Shown one piece after another: positions 17,422-26,698 of a stretch of 64,000 nt of DNA. The DNA is from BRH-c25 sp035627615. Lineage in GTDB: Bacteria > Bacillota > Clostridia > Lutisporales > Lutisporaceae. Position numbers and translations under genes: made by a program. A model generated the notes under the pieces. The model worked only from the letters and a program-made list of their open reading frames with translations. It was not told the origin of the DNA and searched no databases. Position 1 is the first letter of the stretch. The number at the start of each line of letters is the position of its first letter. Location: assembly GCA_035627615.1 (NCBI GenBank), contig DASPLL010000019.1, forward strand, positions 56,170 to 120,169. The letters are read 5' to 3'.

Positions 17422-18558
17422 TTATTTGCCTGTCAGATATTTCATCGGATCCACGGGTGAGCCGTTCTCTCTTACTTCGAAGTGAAGGTGAGGGCCTGTC
17501 GACAAACCGGTGCTGCCGGACTTTGATATAACCTTGCCCTTTTCTACTTCATCCCCAACCTTTACAAGAAGCTTGTTGTTATGGGCATACAGTGTGGATA
17601 TTTTGCCGCCGTGGTCTATAATTACCGCATAGCCATAGCCTCCGTAATATCCTGAATATATTACCTTACCTGAGTTTGCTGCAATTATATCGGAATTCTT
17701 CGGGACTGCAATATCAATACCCGTATGCAGCTTCTTCTTCTTGAGTATTGGGTGATTCCTGTATCCAAAGGGAGATGTTATCTTGTAATATCCCGGTGAA
17801 GGCCAGCCAAGCTTTCCCCCTATATATTTCTTGGAGGACTGTAATGTCACTATCTTCTTCTCTATCTCCTTGGACTGTGCCAGAAGCTTGTCCTCCTGGC
17901 GCTCCAGTTCCTTAAGGTCACTGGTGATCTCCTTCAGGGTTTCCTCTCTGTCCTGCTTTGCCGACTCAACCTGCTCCTTTTTATCTGCTATCTGATTCTT
18001 AAGCTTTTCTTTTGCATCCAGCTCGGATGCCAGCTGCGCTTTCTTATCTGCGACCGAATCCCTGTAGCTCTTCATTTTGTTCAACAGATTCATGTCGAAG
18101 TTTATGATCTTCTTCAAAAAATCCAGTCTGGAAATAAAATCTGAAAAGCTTGTGGAATTCAATATTACGGACATGTACCCTACATTACCGTTTTCATACA
18201 TTACCCTGACTCTCTTCTTCAGAAGCTCCTTCTGACTGCTGGCATCGCCGGAAGCCCTATCCAGCTCCCTGGTGGTAACCGCGATCTGGTTTTCCAATTG
18301 CGAAAGCTGGTTTTCTACATTTGAAAGCTCATTCTCTGCCTGGTTTAACTTTTGATCCAGCTCTTCTATAGCTCTTGAAACACTTTTCTTCTCTTTCTGC
18401 GCCGCATTTATATTTTTCTGGGTCTGCTGTATCTGCTTGTCCAGCTTGTCCTGTTCCTGCTGGAGCTTGTCTATCTCCTCGGGATTCTTCGCATACACAT
18501 TAGCGAAGGGTATTGACAATATAATTGCCAGTAGTATAGCTGCTATCCTTTTCTTCAA
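17422..18558 (-). CDS. M23 peptidoglycan endopeptidase with coiled coil (EnvC/PcsB-like)
   Basis: 378 aa. A signal peptide ends near YAK. A long coiled coil (about 25-240, rich in Gln/Glu/Lys heptads) precedes a C-terminal LytM/M23 domain with zinc ligands in HTGIDIA and HLHFE intact. It lies directly downstream of ftsEX. In several phyla FtsEX activates a coiled-coil hydrolase of this layout (EnvC, PcsB, CwlO systems), so FtsEX-controlled septal or side-wall hydrolysis is the likely role. TTG start with AGGAGGGG 6 bp upstream. Confidence 0.88.
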   Translation of the reverse strand: MKKRIAAILLAIILSIPFANVYAKNPEEIDKLQQEQDKLDKQIQQTQKNINAAQKEKKSVSRAIEELDQKLNQAENELSNVENQLSQLENQIAVTTRELDRASGDASSQKELLKKRVRVMYENGNVGYMSVILNSTSFSDFISRLDFLKKIINFDMNLLNKMKSYRDSVADKKAQLASELDAKEKLKNQIADKKEQVESAKQDREETLKEITSDLKELERQEDKLLAQSKEIEKKIVTLQSSKKYIGGKLGWPSPGYYKITSPFGYRNHPILKKKKLHTGIDIAVPKNSDIIAANSGKVIYSGYYGGYGYAVIIDHGGKISTLYAHNNKLLVKVGDEVEKGKVISKSGSTGLSTGPHLHFEVRENGSPVDPMKYLTGK

Positions 18559-18613
18559 AACCTACCCCTCCTATATATCTATTCACTCAAGGCTCCCCTA
18601 ATTTCGAAGGCAC

Positions 18614-19510
18614 TTAAACCTTGATGAATTTTCTTACCGAGATAAAGCTTCCTGACGCACCGATCAAAATCCCTACAGTGATCAGAAGCACCACCATGCT
18701 TGCTATGATCTGATTAAACGGCATCAGTGATATGGACATAAAGCCTATCATCTGATTCTTAACCAGTCCTGAACAGTAATAATAAACGGCTCCCAGAATG
18801 ATACTCGCTGTTACAGCTCCGATCATGCCTACTATGATCCCTTCAATTATGAAGGGCATACGGACAAACCAATCTGTGGCGCCTACGAATTTCATTATTC
18901 CGATTTCGCGCCTTCTCGCATAAAGTGTGAGCTTTATGGTATTCGCTATTATGAATATGGAGATAAACAGCAGTATGAGTATTATCACAACACTGCTCAT
19001 CCTCAGAACATAGGTTGTATTCAAAAGCTTTGCAAGCTCCTCTTTCCCATACACTACCTTCTCAATATTGGATATTGCCGATACCGACATAGCCACACCG
19101 GATGCCTGTGAAGGATCCGAAAGGGTTATGAGAAAAGCATCCGGCAGAGGGTTATCACCATCAAGTCCCTCAAGTAGATAGGAATTTTCGCCCCAGTTAT
19201 TCTCCAGATTCTTAAGGGCAACTGTCTTGGATATAAACTCTACGGATTTTACTCCGTTTATTGATTTGATCTCGGTACTCATGGTACTGATAATACTGTC
19301 GCTTAATCCGTCATTCAGGTATACCATCATTTCAATCTGTGATTCCAGCTTTGTCGCAGCATAATCTATGTTAAGCACTATAATAAAGAATATCCCTATT
19401 ACAAGCAGAGAGGCTATTACCGAAGTTATCGCCGCAGTACTCATAGTCCTGTTTCTTTTAAGGCTGCTGAAGCCTTCCCTTATAAAAAACTTACCTGTTC
19501 TAAGCTTCAC
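18614..19510 (-). CDS. ftsX: Cell division ABC transporter permease FtsX
   Basis: About 298 aa. The pattern is an N-terminal helix (ITSVIASLLVIGIFFIIVL), an extracellular domain (about 45-165) that would contact the hydrolase, then three helices of the FtsX family with the loop KLTLYARRREIGIMKFVGAT. The GTG at 19510 is chosen because GAGAGGTGGG precedes it; it overlaps the ftsE stop by 11 bp. It forms FtsEX with the upstream gene. Confidence 0.93.
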   Translation of the reverse strand: MKLRTGKFFIREGFSSLKRNRTMSTAAITSVIASLLVIGIFFIIVLNIDYAATKLESQIEMMVYLNDGLSDSIISTMSTEIKSINGVKSVEFISKTVALKNLENNWGENSYLLEGLDGDNPLPDAFLITLSDPSQASGVAMSVSAISNIEKVVYGKEELAKLLNTTYVLRMSSVVIILILLFISIFIIANTIKLTLYARRREIGIMKFVGATDWFVRMPFIIEGIIVGMIGAVTASIILGAVYYYCSGLVKNQMIGFMSISLMPFNQIIASMVVLLITVGILIGASGSFISVRKFIKV

Positions 19511-20186
19511 TGCCGTACCCACCTCTCTTTTCATCCCTGGAAATTATACCATTTTCCATTGCAATTACTCTTTTTTTCATTCCGTTCACTATTTCCCTGG
19601 CGTGGGTAGCCATTAATATTGTAGTTCCCCTTTGATTTATTTCAGTCAATGTCTTCATTATGTCCCAGGACATTTCAGGGTCAAGATTTCCAGTAGGCTC
19701 ATCCGCAATCAGGATGGAAGGGCTGTTGACCATCGCCCTAGCAAGAGATACTCTCTGCTGTTCCCCCCCTGAAAGCTGGTTCGGATAAAGCCCGGCCTTT
19801 TTGCTCAGGCCAACCATACTCAGTACAATGGGAACCTGGCGCCGTATCTCCTTCGGAGGAGCCTCAATGACTTCCATTGCAAAAGCAACATTCTCATATA
19901 CAGTCTTTTCAAGCAGTAACCTGAAATCCTGGAATACCACACCTATATTTCTTCTGTGGAAAGGGATCTCCCTTCTCTTATACTTTGTTATGTCCCTGTC
20001 ATCTATGATGATACTGCCTGAAGTAGGTTCTATCTCCTTTAGCAGCAGCTTTATAATAGTTGACTTGCCTGCTCCGCTGGAGCCTACAAGAAAAACGAAT
20101 TCTCCGTTGTTAATAGTTATGCTGACGTTGTTCAACACCTTATGTCCATTCTCAAATTCCTTGCACACGTTCTTCAATTGTATCAA
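19500..20186 (-). CDS. ftsE: Cell division ATP-binding protein FtsE
   Basis: 228 aa. Walker A VGSSGAGKSTI, Q-loop FQDFRLL, signature LSGGEQQRVSLARA, Walker B ILIADEPTGNLDP. It is the ATPase of FtsEX, which couples ATP turnover inside the cell to activation of a peptidoglycan hydrolase outside; the M23 gene completes the module. TTG start. Confidence 0.95.
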   Translation of the reverse strand: MIQLKNVCKEFENGHKVLNNVSITINNGEFVFLVGSSGAGKSTIIKLLLKEIEPTSGSIIIDDRDITKYKRREIPFHRRNIGVVFQDFRLLLEKTVYENVAFAMEVIEAPPKEIRRQVPIVLSMVGLSKKAGLYPNQLSGGEQQRVSLARAMVNSPSILIADEPTGNLDPEMSWDIMKTLTEINQRGTTILMATHAREIVNGMKKRVIAMENGIISRDEKRGGYGSEA

Positions 20187-20338
20187 TCCACCACACCCCT
20201 AACCTATTCAACTAAACTTCCAGTTTTATAAAAAAGCTTATCCGTAATTCAAATTTCGCATTATATTTCCATTTACTTTCAATTTAAAATATACTTCTAC
20301 AAAAAAACCTAAAACCCTTCTAAAATGCCACTTTATTT

Positions 20339-21625
20339 TTAATTTGCTATTTCTTTTTTCATCTGGGCAAAAATCATGGACACGCCGTTCCACCAGTTGG
20401 GATCCTCTGCATATCTTCTGTTGATCCATTTGATAGTGTTCATATAAGCCGGCCTGTTCCTGCTGGATTTTATTATCGTATCGGCTGCAAGCCTAGAAGA
20501 ATCATAAATATCCGTATTGTATATCTCCCAGCTTCCATATACATTAAAGGGATTATTTGCTATTTTTCTTGCTGCCTCACTGTTTCTTGGTACAAAGCCC
20601 TGCTCCTGTCCTACAATAGCAAACATCAGCAGCGGATGTATGTCATACTTTTCTGATACTGTAATTATTGCTGTGAAGTATGGATCCTCTGCGAGCATGG
20701 AGTTTTTCCTGTCAAGCCATTTCTTAAGCTCCTTCACGTTCACTTCTTCATATTTAAGCTCATCATGCAGGCCATCTGATAATATCAGAACATTCTTGCC
20801 CGTAGAACCATCCAGCTTTTTCAGCACCCTGGATTCCAGGGACAAGTACCTGTCCACCTGTTCTTCCGCAATATTGGCATATTTACCCTGGTCCTGGTGC
20901 TGCAGCGCGTGAATCCTTGTATCAGTAAACATATCGGTAAGAACAAAAGCGGTAATGACAATAAGCGGCAGTGCCGCAGGGATAATCAGCCTCATGGAAG
21001 GCTTGACATATCTGATATAGATTTCCCTGACATTTTCAAGCCATTCTGCTTCGGCTGCATCCACAGACTTTATGCTCATTTCATCAGAAGCAGCAAGCAC
21101 TTCTTCATATGTCTGGGGCATAACTGTTTCAGTGATTTCTATTCCCAGGCCCGCAAGAGTTTCATCCTCTGCCCGACCAGCTTCGAATTCATCTGCAATC
21201 TCATCCAGATTGTTTTCAATGAATTCCTCTTCAAGCTGTTCTACTCTTGATACCAGTTTGTCCACCTTCTCAGCAGATACGGCTATGGGCTGATTCTGAT
21301 TAATCCAAAGGGTAAAGCTGTCTATATAGCTGTCATCATGCAGCTTTAGGGCCAGACAGGAGCTGAATACCTCTGCGGCGTTTATTGAAAACTCCTTTTT
21401 CTTAACGGCCTTTTTCAATACGTTATCTTTTATTTTTCTTCTATGCTTTTCCTCGAACTGGTATATCCTTCTATCAATGATCTTATGCAGAGCATCGGCA
21501 AATATGGCAGAAAGCTTCTCTCCCGAACTATTGGGGTTCTTTACTCTGATATATCTTCTTAAGGCCTCAACATTGCCCTCGCTGACATATTCCTGTTCTT
21601 TGAGACTTTTGATCACCTGCTTCAT
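20339..21625 (-). CDS. Membrane protein with C-terminal lysozyme/glucosaminidase-like domain
   Basis: About 428 aa. The cytoplasmic N-terminal half is highly charged and helical. One membrane helix follows (about 215-240; LIIPAALPLIVITAFVL). The extracellular part ends in a lysozyme-fold segment (MFAIVGQEQGF, with a candidate catalytic Glu; ANNPFNVYGSWE; INRRYAEDPNWWNGV) resembling bacterial glucosaminidase or lytic transglycosylase domains. The ATG at 21625 follows GGGGGTGAGG. The long cytoplasmic domain joined to a wall-cleaving fold suggests control from inside, but I cannot name the family. It lies upstream of ftsE. Confidence 0.6.
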   Translation of the reverse strand: MKQVIKSLKEQEYVSEGNVEALRRYIRVKNPNSSGEKLSAIFADALHKIIDRRIYQFEEKHRRKIKDNVLKKAVKKKEFSINAAEVFSSCLALKLHDDSYIDSFTLWINQNQPIAVSAEKVDKLVSRVEQLEEEFIENNLDEIADEFEAGRAEDETLAGLGIEITETVMPQTYEEVLAASDEMSIKSVDAAEAEWLENVREIYIRYVKPSMRLIIPAALPLIVITAFVLTDMFTDTRIHALQHQDQGKYANIAEEQVDRYLSLESRVLKKLDGSTGKNVLILSDGLHDELKYEEVNVKELKKWLDRKNSMLAEDPYFTAIITVSEKYDIHPLLMFAIVGQEQGFVPRNSEAARKIANNPFNVYGSWEIYNTDIYDSSRLAADTIIKSSRNRPAYMNTIKWINRRYAEDPNWWNGVSMIFAQMKKEIAN

Positions 21626-21807
21626 TATTTGCCTCACCCCCTGAGCATTTGCGAATTACTCTTTTGAAAATTCATATTTAACATAAATGCTTTTCCTGGT
21701 GTTATTAAACCTGCAAATTCCGGTATATGATCAATATAAGAACACATATTAATTATAATACCAAAAGGCTTTCTAGTCATTACAAAATAGCGCAAAAAAT
21801 GACAAAA

Positions 21808-21831
21808 CCCCTGATTTTTTCTTATCAGAGG
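21808..21831 (-). terminator. Terminator after the double-rhodanese gene
   Basis: An 8-bp stem (CCTCTGAT / ATCAGGGG, one G-T pair) is followed by TTTT on the minus strand. The rest of the 300-bp gap 21626-21928 shows no supported gene; a 69-codon frame in it has no ribosome site. Confidence 0.65.
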
Positions 21832-21928
21832 TCCTGCCTGCAATTATTATCCGGTTAATTCCGGCTGATTTTATCATTGTTATTTTAACTTAATATTATT
21901 ACTTTTTTATGTTTTTTCTATTTATTAT

Positions 21929-22858
21929 CTACTGTACTACCGGATACCCCTTGTTCAGCCAGCCGGCCGGCACTGTTGAGGGCATTCCCATACCTGCGTT
22001 CAGGGATACTGCATCATAGCCCAGAAGTCTCAGTCCCGCTACCGTCTGTCCTGCAGTCTGGCCTGTATAGCAGTACACTATTATCTTCTTATCCTTCGGA
22101 AGTGTGTTGAATTTTTGTTCCATACCCTTGCCGAAAGGTATGTTCACTGCTCCTTTAATATGTCCCTTTGCATAATCTTCAGCCTTTCTTACTGACAGGA
22201 ACATTACCTTGGGATCCTTTACATCCAGAAGCTTTTTGGCTTCATCCTCGCTTATCTTGTAATTTGCATATATTGTGGGTTTTACAGCATCCAGTCCCTT
22301 GCAATATGCATCTATTGCAGCTTTTATATCAGGTTTCACTGTTACACCCTTTACCGGTGTGAGCTTATTTTCCTTTGTTTCCAAATATTGTTCATATCCT
22401 GCAACCTTGCTGATGCCAAGGTTCCAGCCAAGATTTACAGATTTGGCGTCAAAGCCTGCCATCTTTATAAGTGCAACGGTCTGGCCTGCTGTCTGGCCTG
22501 TATAGCAGTATATCATTATAGGTCTGTCTGCCGGCAGATTCTTCAGATTATCGGATATTGCAGTTCCCCAGGGCGCGTTTACTGCACCTTTTATATGTCC
22601 CTTCCCGTAGTCTGCTGCAGATCTTATGTCCAATATTAACATCTTTTCGCCTGCTTTAACCTTGTCAATAAACTCCTTTTCACCTATCTTGTTTATATCG
22701 GCAGGCAGATTTGCAAAGTATTCGTTTACTACTGCAGCAACACTTGCATGCGGTACAGGTACGGGCTCAGCTGCCGACACGGGATTCAATGCTCCTGTAA
22801 AGCCAAGTAACATAGTAACTACAAGCAACATTGACAAAACTTTAACCTTAATTGACAT
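21929..22858 (-). CDS. Exported protein with two rhodanese domains
   Basis: 309 aa. A signal peptide ends near PVSAAEP. Rhodanese domain 1 (about 55-155) has the active-site loop YCYTGQTAGQT, and domain 2 (about 200-305) has the same loop. Both Cys are intact, unlike the classical thiosulfate:cyanide sulfurtransferase in which the N-terminal domain is inert. It would handle sulfane sulfur outside the membrane. Ribosome site AGGAGG. It lies next to another exported double rhodanese, and the TusA/YeeE block is 9 kb away. Confidence 0.85.
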   Translation of the reverse strand: MSIKVKVLSMLLVVTMLLGFTGALNPVSAAEPVPVPHASVAAVVNEYFANLPADINKIGEKEFIDKVKAGEKMLILDIRSAADYGKGHIKGAVNAPWGTAISDNLKNLPADRPIMIYCYTGQTAGQTVALIKMAGFDAKSVNLGWNLGISKVAGYEQYLETKENKLTPVKGVTVKPDIKAAIDAYCKGLDAVKPTIYANYKISEDEAKKLLDVKDPKVMFLSVRKAEDYAKGHIKGAVNIPFGKGMEQKFNTLPKDKKIIVYCYTGQTAGQTVAGLRLLGYDAVSLNAGMGMPSTVPAGWLNKGYPVVQ

Positions 22859-22998
22859 AATTAACCTTACCTCCTATACAATAATTTGCTTCTTTTTAAT
22901 TATAACAATATTGATGTCCCACAACGTACATTGTTTTCTTTATGCTGTATAAGATAATATTATTACGGAATGGTTATGAACCACTCCTACCTGCATAA

Positions 22999-23034
22999 AA
23001 AAGAACTGATATCCTGCAGGACATCAGTTCTTTT
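22999..23034. terminator. Terminator between the rhodanese genes
   Basis: AAAAGAACTGAT, CCTGCAGG apex, ATCAGTTCTTTT: a long, nearly perfect hairpin with flanking A and T runs, immediately downstream of the 23039 gene on the minus strand. Confidence 0.85.
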
Positions 23035-23038
23035 AATT

Positions 23039-24142
23039 TTATGAATTATCACTATTATCCGATTCTACCGGTGCCGGTGGAGGTGTTGGCTGCGGCGTGG
23101 GTTGTGGTGCCGCTTGTACCGGCGCCTGCTTTTCAGGCTCCGTTGGCTTGCTTTCCTCAGGCTTGTTCTCCGGCTTGGCTTCAGTGGTGGCGGCCGGCGC
23201 TGCTGTATTATTGGCCGGTTGAGCCTCTTGAACTGCAGGTGCTGAAGGTGCTGCAGGTTGTGCAGCTTCAACAGGAGCTGCCTGAGGTTTTGTACTTGCT
23301 TCCCATTCCAGCCATGCGCCGTCGTATATCTTCATGTTCCTATAGCCTGCATTGTATAATGCCAGATATGTTTGAGCAGCCCTGACAGAGGTTTTACAGT
23401 ACATCATAATCGCTTTGTCCGGAGTTATCTTGTTTTCTATATACTGAATCTTGATATCCTGTACCTTCTTATATGTTCCGTCATTATAGTTGTTCTCGCT
23501 GTAATCAAAAAGAACTGAGCCCGGTATCGTTTCCTGGTCAAATTCTTCCTTTGTCCTTGTGTCCAGCAGTATCACATTTTGCTGGGGCTGGTTAGCCAGC
23601 GCCTTGACCTCGTCAATAGTTGCCAGCATACTGGTATTAATATCCTTTGCAGTATATTTTGACACTGCAGCAGCCGGCGCTTCAGCCGTCATTTCCAGCC
23701 TGGCAGCCTGAAGGGCATTGAATCCGCCGCTTATGACCCTGACAGTTTCATGTCCGTAAATCCTCAAGGTCCACCACATTCTTGCCGCTTCCATGTTCTT
23801 GTTATTATCATATATAATAACCATCGTATCATTTGCGATGCCCTTTGAGCCCAGTACAGCCTCTATCTGTGCCTTTGGCGCAAGCATATTGGGTGCAGGG
23901 GTGTTTATTACTATTTCCGCCAGTGGTATGTTCACTGCGCCCTTAATATGTGCTTTTGCATAATCTTCAGGCTTCTGCATATCAACTATTACCGATCCGG
24001 CTTTACCTACATAACCCGCTGCAGCCTCAGCATCAATTATATATTGTCCCTCATCCTCTGCAAATTTGTAATTGCAGCCTGCTGCTGATATCATTAATGA
24101 TGCTGTCAACAATAACAATAATACCTTTGAAAGTGACCTCAT
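23039..24142 (-). CDS. Lipoprotein sulfurtransferase, tandem rhodanese
   Basis: 367 aa. A lipoprotein signal ends in SAAGC. Rhodanese domain 1 (about 30-150) has Asp in place of the catalytic Cys (IIYDNNKNMEAARMWW). Domain 2 (about 165-275) has the Cys (MMYCKTSVRAAQTY). This inert-plus-active layout is that of thiosulfate sulfurtransferases. The last 85 residues are a Pro/Ala/Glu-rich, probably disordered tail that may span the wall. It is membrane-anchored outside the cell. It is related in kind to the neighbouring 309-aa protein but differs in active-site count. Confidence 0.87.
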   Translation of the reverse strand: MRSLSKVLLLLLTASLMISAAGCNYKFAEDEGQYIIDAEAAAGYVGKAGSVIVDMQKPEDYAKAHIKGAVNIPLAEIVINTPAPNMLAPKAQIEAVLGSKGIANDTMVIIYDNNKNMEAARMWWTLRIYGHETVRVISGGFNALQAARLEMTAEAPAAAVSKYTAKDINTSMLATIDEVKALANQPQQNVILLDTRTKEEFDQETIPGSVLFDYSENNYNDGTYKKVQDIKIQYIENKITPDKAIMMYCKTSVRAAQTYLALYNAGYRNMKIYDGAWLEWEASTKPQAAPVEAAQPAAPSAPAVQEAQPANNTAAPAATTEAKPENKPEESKPTEPEKQAPVQAAPQPTPQPTPPPAPVESDNSDNS

Positions 24143-24296
24143 ATTTTTTCCCCCTTACTGCAATTTACTTGTTAATTAAAAAACAATTACTATCTCTATT
24201 ATACTTTAAGCGGTTCTCCACGCGGCATAAGAATTTAATATACTGTATCAAATTATTTGATATAATAGGGAAAAGCTTTGAGGTATAATGAAAATG

Positions 24297-24338
24297 AGTC
24301 ACTAGAGCTTAAGCAGGGCTCCGAAGGCTCTCTTAAGC
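24297..24338. repeat. Degenerate intergenic repeat D
   Basis: AGTCACTAGAG is followed by an inverted repeat GCTTAAG ... CTTAAGC around GGGCTCCGAAGGCTC. The single heptamer and the CGAAG core recall elements A to C, but only loosely, and it lies upstream of a gene and not after one. Confidence 0.4.
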
Positions 24339-24377
24339 CACGCGCCAGTGCCAAAACAATAATTCGGGGTACTAATC

Positions 24378-25937
24378 ATGAACAATAGCAGATATCATTC
24401 AAAAAAATATATATTATATATTCTTATCGCCTTATATATAGCAATCAATCTTACTACACTTACACGCTTTCCCTTTGTTCATTCCGATGAGTCCTGGCTG
24501 AGCGGATTATCACGGAATATAATGGAAAAGGGTGATTACTCCATAACCGAGACTTTTTTCGACCTGAAGGAAAGAAATCCCCATGCAATTAAAATAATAT
24601 TCCATACTATCCAGATACTATTTATAAAAATAATGGGCTATAATATATTCACCTTCCGGTTCATATCCTTTTGCTTCGGGCTGCTGACCCTTTATTTCAC
24701 CTACAAGCTAGGCAAGCTGTTATTCGGCTCTTGCGTAAGTGCCTTACTTGCCATGACACTGCTGGCAGTTGATGTACAGTTCATATATGCCTCACACTTT
24801 GCCCGGCAGGAAATAATAATGCTTTTCGTACTGATGCTGGGCCTGTGGTATAAGGCCAAATATTCGGAAGACGGCAGCCGCAAGCACAATATAGTATTGG
24901 GGGTCCTTATAGGAATCAGTATAGGGATACACCCCAACAGCTTCATAATATCTCTTCCCTTTGGTCTTATCTACCTGTATGAGATATTCATTTTAAAAGA
25001 GCGGAAATTCAGGAGCCTGGCTGTTTTTACAGCAGCAGTAGCATGCTTCGCAGCCTTATTTACCGCTCTCTCCATATACTTCGATCCCGATTTCATCACC
25101 AATTATTCCAGATACGGCAGTGAATTCGACGTATTCGACCCGATCACCTCAAAGCTTGGCAGTATCGGTTATTTTTACCTTAAGCTTTTCTACCGGGTAA
25201 GCGGTACATATTATACCCCCGGTATCCGGTTCCAGTTCTTCCTTTTCGGAGCCGCACTGCTTATCTCCTTAGTAAAGTTGGTAAGAAACAAAAGTAATGC
25301 TTCATTGAATAAAAAGGTGATAATTGTATTACTTGCAATTGCTGCGGTCAATACAGGGATCATACTTGTAGGCCGGTTCAATCAGACAAGCATAGTTTTT
25401 ATATTCCCGTTATTCTATATCCTCGTTGTTCATGCACTGGAGGGACTGGCTCCGAAATACAGGTACGCAATTGCTGCAATACTTGTAGCTGTTATAACCT
25501 TCTTTACCTTTTCGAATTATATCGAATATAAGGATAATTCCTATGACAGATACCTGAACGAAATATCACAGGCAGTAAAACCCTGGGATGAGACCCTGGG
25601 GAACCTCAATACCGAGTATTACTTTGAAAACGGCAGGCTGCACGATTACAGGAATCTTGCATTCCTTAAGGATAAGGGAATGAGCTTTGCGGAATATATA
25701 AGGGACAATAATATAAAATACATAATCATATCTGAAGAGCTGGAGCTGATCCATAAGCTCCGTCCAAAATGGGACGGCATATACGGACCCACGGATTACT
25801 ATGACGAAATGAAAGCTTTCCTCGGAAGCAACTGCACATTGCAGCATGAGTTCACCGACAGCTTCTATGGAATAAGAATTGTCAGGTATATGAATCTGAA
25901 GGATTGGAAAATACGGATATATAAGGTGACTTACTGA
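24378..25937 (+). CDS. GT-C glycosyltransferase, family 39/ArnT-like
   Basis: 519 aa, with about eleven membrane helices. The first extracytoplasmic loop has the acidic pair HSDESW that is catalytic in protein-mannosyltransferase and ArnT relatives. A soluble C-terminal region follows from about residue 390. Such enzymes use polyprenyl-phosphate sugars as donors at the outer face of the membrane. It converges on the aminosugar operon and overlaps its last gene by 7 bp, suggesting it transfers the sugar made there. Acceptor unknown. Its ribosome site is weak. Confidence 0.8.
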   Translation: MNNSRYHSKKYILYILIALYIAINLTTLTRFPFVHSDESWLSGLSRNIMEKGDYSITETFFDLKERNPHAIKIIFHTIQILFIKIMGYNIFTFRFISFCFGLLTLYFTYKLGKLLFGSCVSALLAMTLLAVDVQFIYASHFARQEIIMLFVLMLGLWYKAKYSEDGSRKHNIVLGVLIGISIGIHPNSFIISLPFGLIYLYEIFILKERKFRSLAVFTAAVACFAALFTALSIYFDPDFITNYSRYGSEFDVFDPITSKLGSIGYFYLKLFYRVSGTYYTPGIRFQFFLFGAALLISLVKLVRNKSNASLNKKVIIVLLAIAAVNTGIILVGRFNQTSIVFIFPLFYILVVHALEGLAPKYRYAIAAILVAVITFFTFSNYIEYKDNSYDRYLNEISQAVKPWDETLGNLNTEYYFENGRLHDYRNLAFLKDKGMSFAEYIRDNNIKYIIISEELELIHKLRPKWDGIYGPTDYYDEMKAFLGSNCTLQHEFTDSFYGIRIVRYMNLKDWKIRIYKVTY

Positions 25938-26698
25938 TTGCTTCCCTTATGAAGCATTGAATATACCCTTTCATACAATTCAGTGAATCCCGGGCTTCCG
26001 ATATCTCTGGGTCTTTCCAGACCGTTCGGGACTTCCATGAGAATCCGGCCCGGGTCTTTATCCATAATGATGATCCTGTCCCCAAGAATTATTGCCTCCT
26101 GAACATCATGAGTCACAAAAATAATTGTAACACCTGTTTCCCTCCATATGTCCTCCAGTAGCGCCTGTAGCCCCCTTCTGGTTAAGGCATCCAGGCTGCC
26201 GAAGGGCTCGTCCATAAGCAGAACTGACGGTCTAAGTACCAGAGCTCTTGCCAAAGCCGCCTTCTGCTTCATGCCCCCTGAAAGCTGATAAGGATAGGAA
26301 TGAAAGGAATCCTTAAGTCCGGCCATATTAAGATACCTTATTGCTGTTGCCTCCCTTTCCTTTCTCGTGCCTCCTGCTCCATTCACCTGCAGAGGATAAA
26401 TGACATTTTCAATAACCGTTTTCCAGGGAAATAGCTGGTTGAAATCCTGAAACATAAGGATTGCATCCGGCGACGGTTTTGTCACTTCCTTCCCATCCTT
26501 CTTAAGACTTCCGACCTCAGGCAGATCAAAACCTCCCATAATCCTGAGCAAGGTAGATTTTCCACAGCCTGAAGGCCCCAGGATGCAGGCTATCTCCCCC
26601 TTCCTGACAGAAAGGCTCAAATCTTTCAGCACCTGAAAGCTCCGCCCTTCCTTTACAACAATTCTGCCTATATTAATCCCATTAATTTTCTCCATCAT
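25931..26698 (-). CDS. ABC transporter ATP-binding protein, SsuB/TauB type
   Basis: About 256 aa. Walker A GPSGCGKSTLLRIMGG, Q-loop FQDFNQLFPW, signature LSGGMKQKAALARAL, Walker B VLLMDEPFGSLDALTR. It belongs to the nitrate/sulfonate/taurine/pyrimidine-precursor importer family. I place the start at ATG 26698 (26695 is equally possible), overlapping the permease stop by about 17 bp. Last gene of an operon that begins with rmlB. Confidence 0.88.
   Translation of the reverse strand: MMEKINGINIGRIVVKEGRSFQVLKDLSLSVRKGEIACILGPSGCGKSTLLRIMGGFDLPEVGSLKKDGKEVTKPSPDAILMFQDFNQLFPWKTVIENVIYPLQVNGAGGTRKEREATAIRYLNMAGLKDSFHSYPYQLSGGMKQKAALARALVLRPSVLLMDEPFGSLDALTRRGLQALLEDIWRETGVTIIFVTHDVQEAIILGDRIIIMDKDPGRILMEVPNGLERPRDIGSPGFTELYERVYSMLHKGSNQ

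Noticed and set aside
21634..21843. 69-codon minus-strand frame after the rhodanese terminator
   Set aside because: Lies downstream of and partly within the terminator, has no ribosome site and no protein-like composition.
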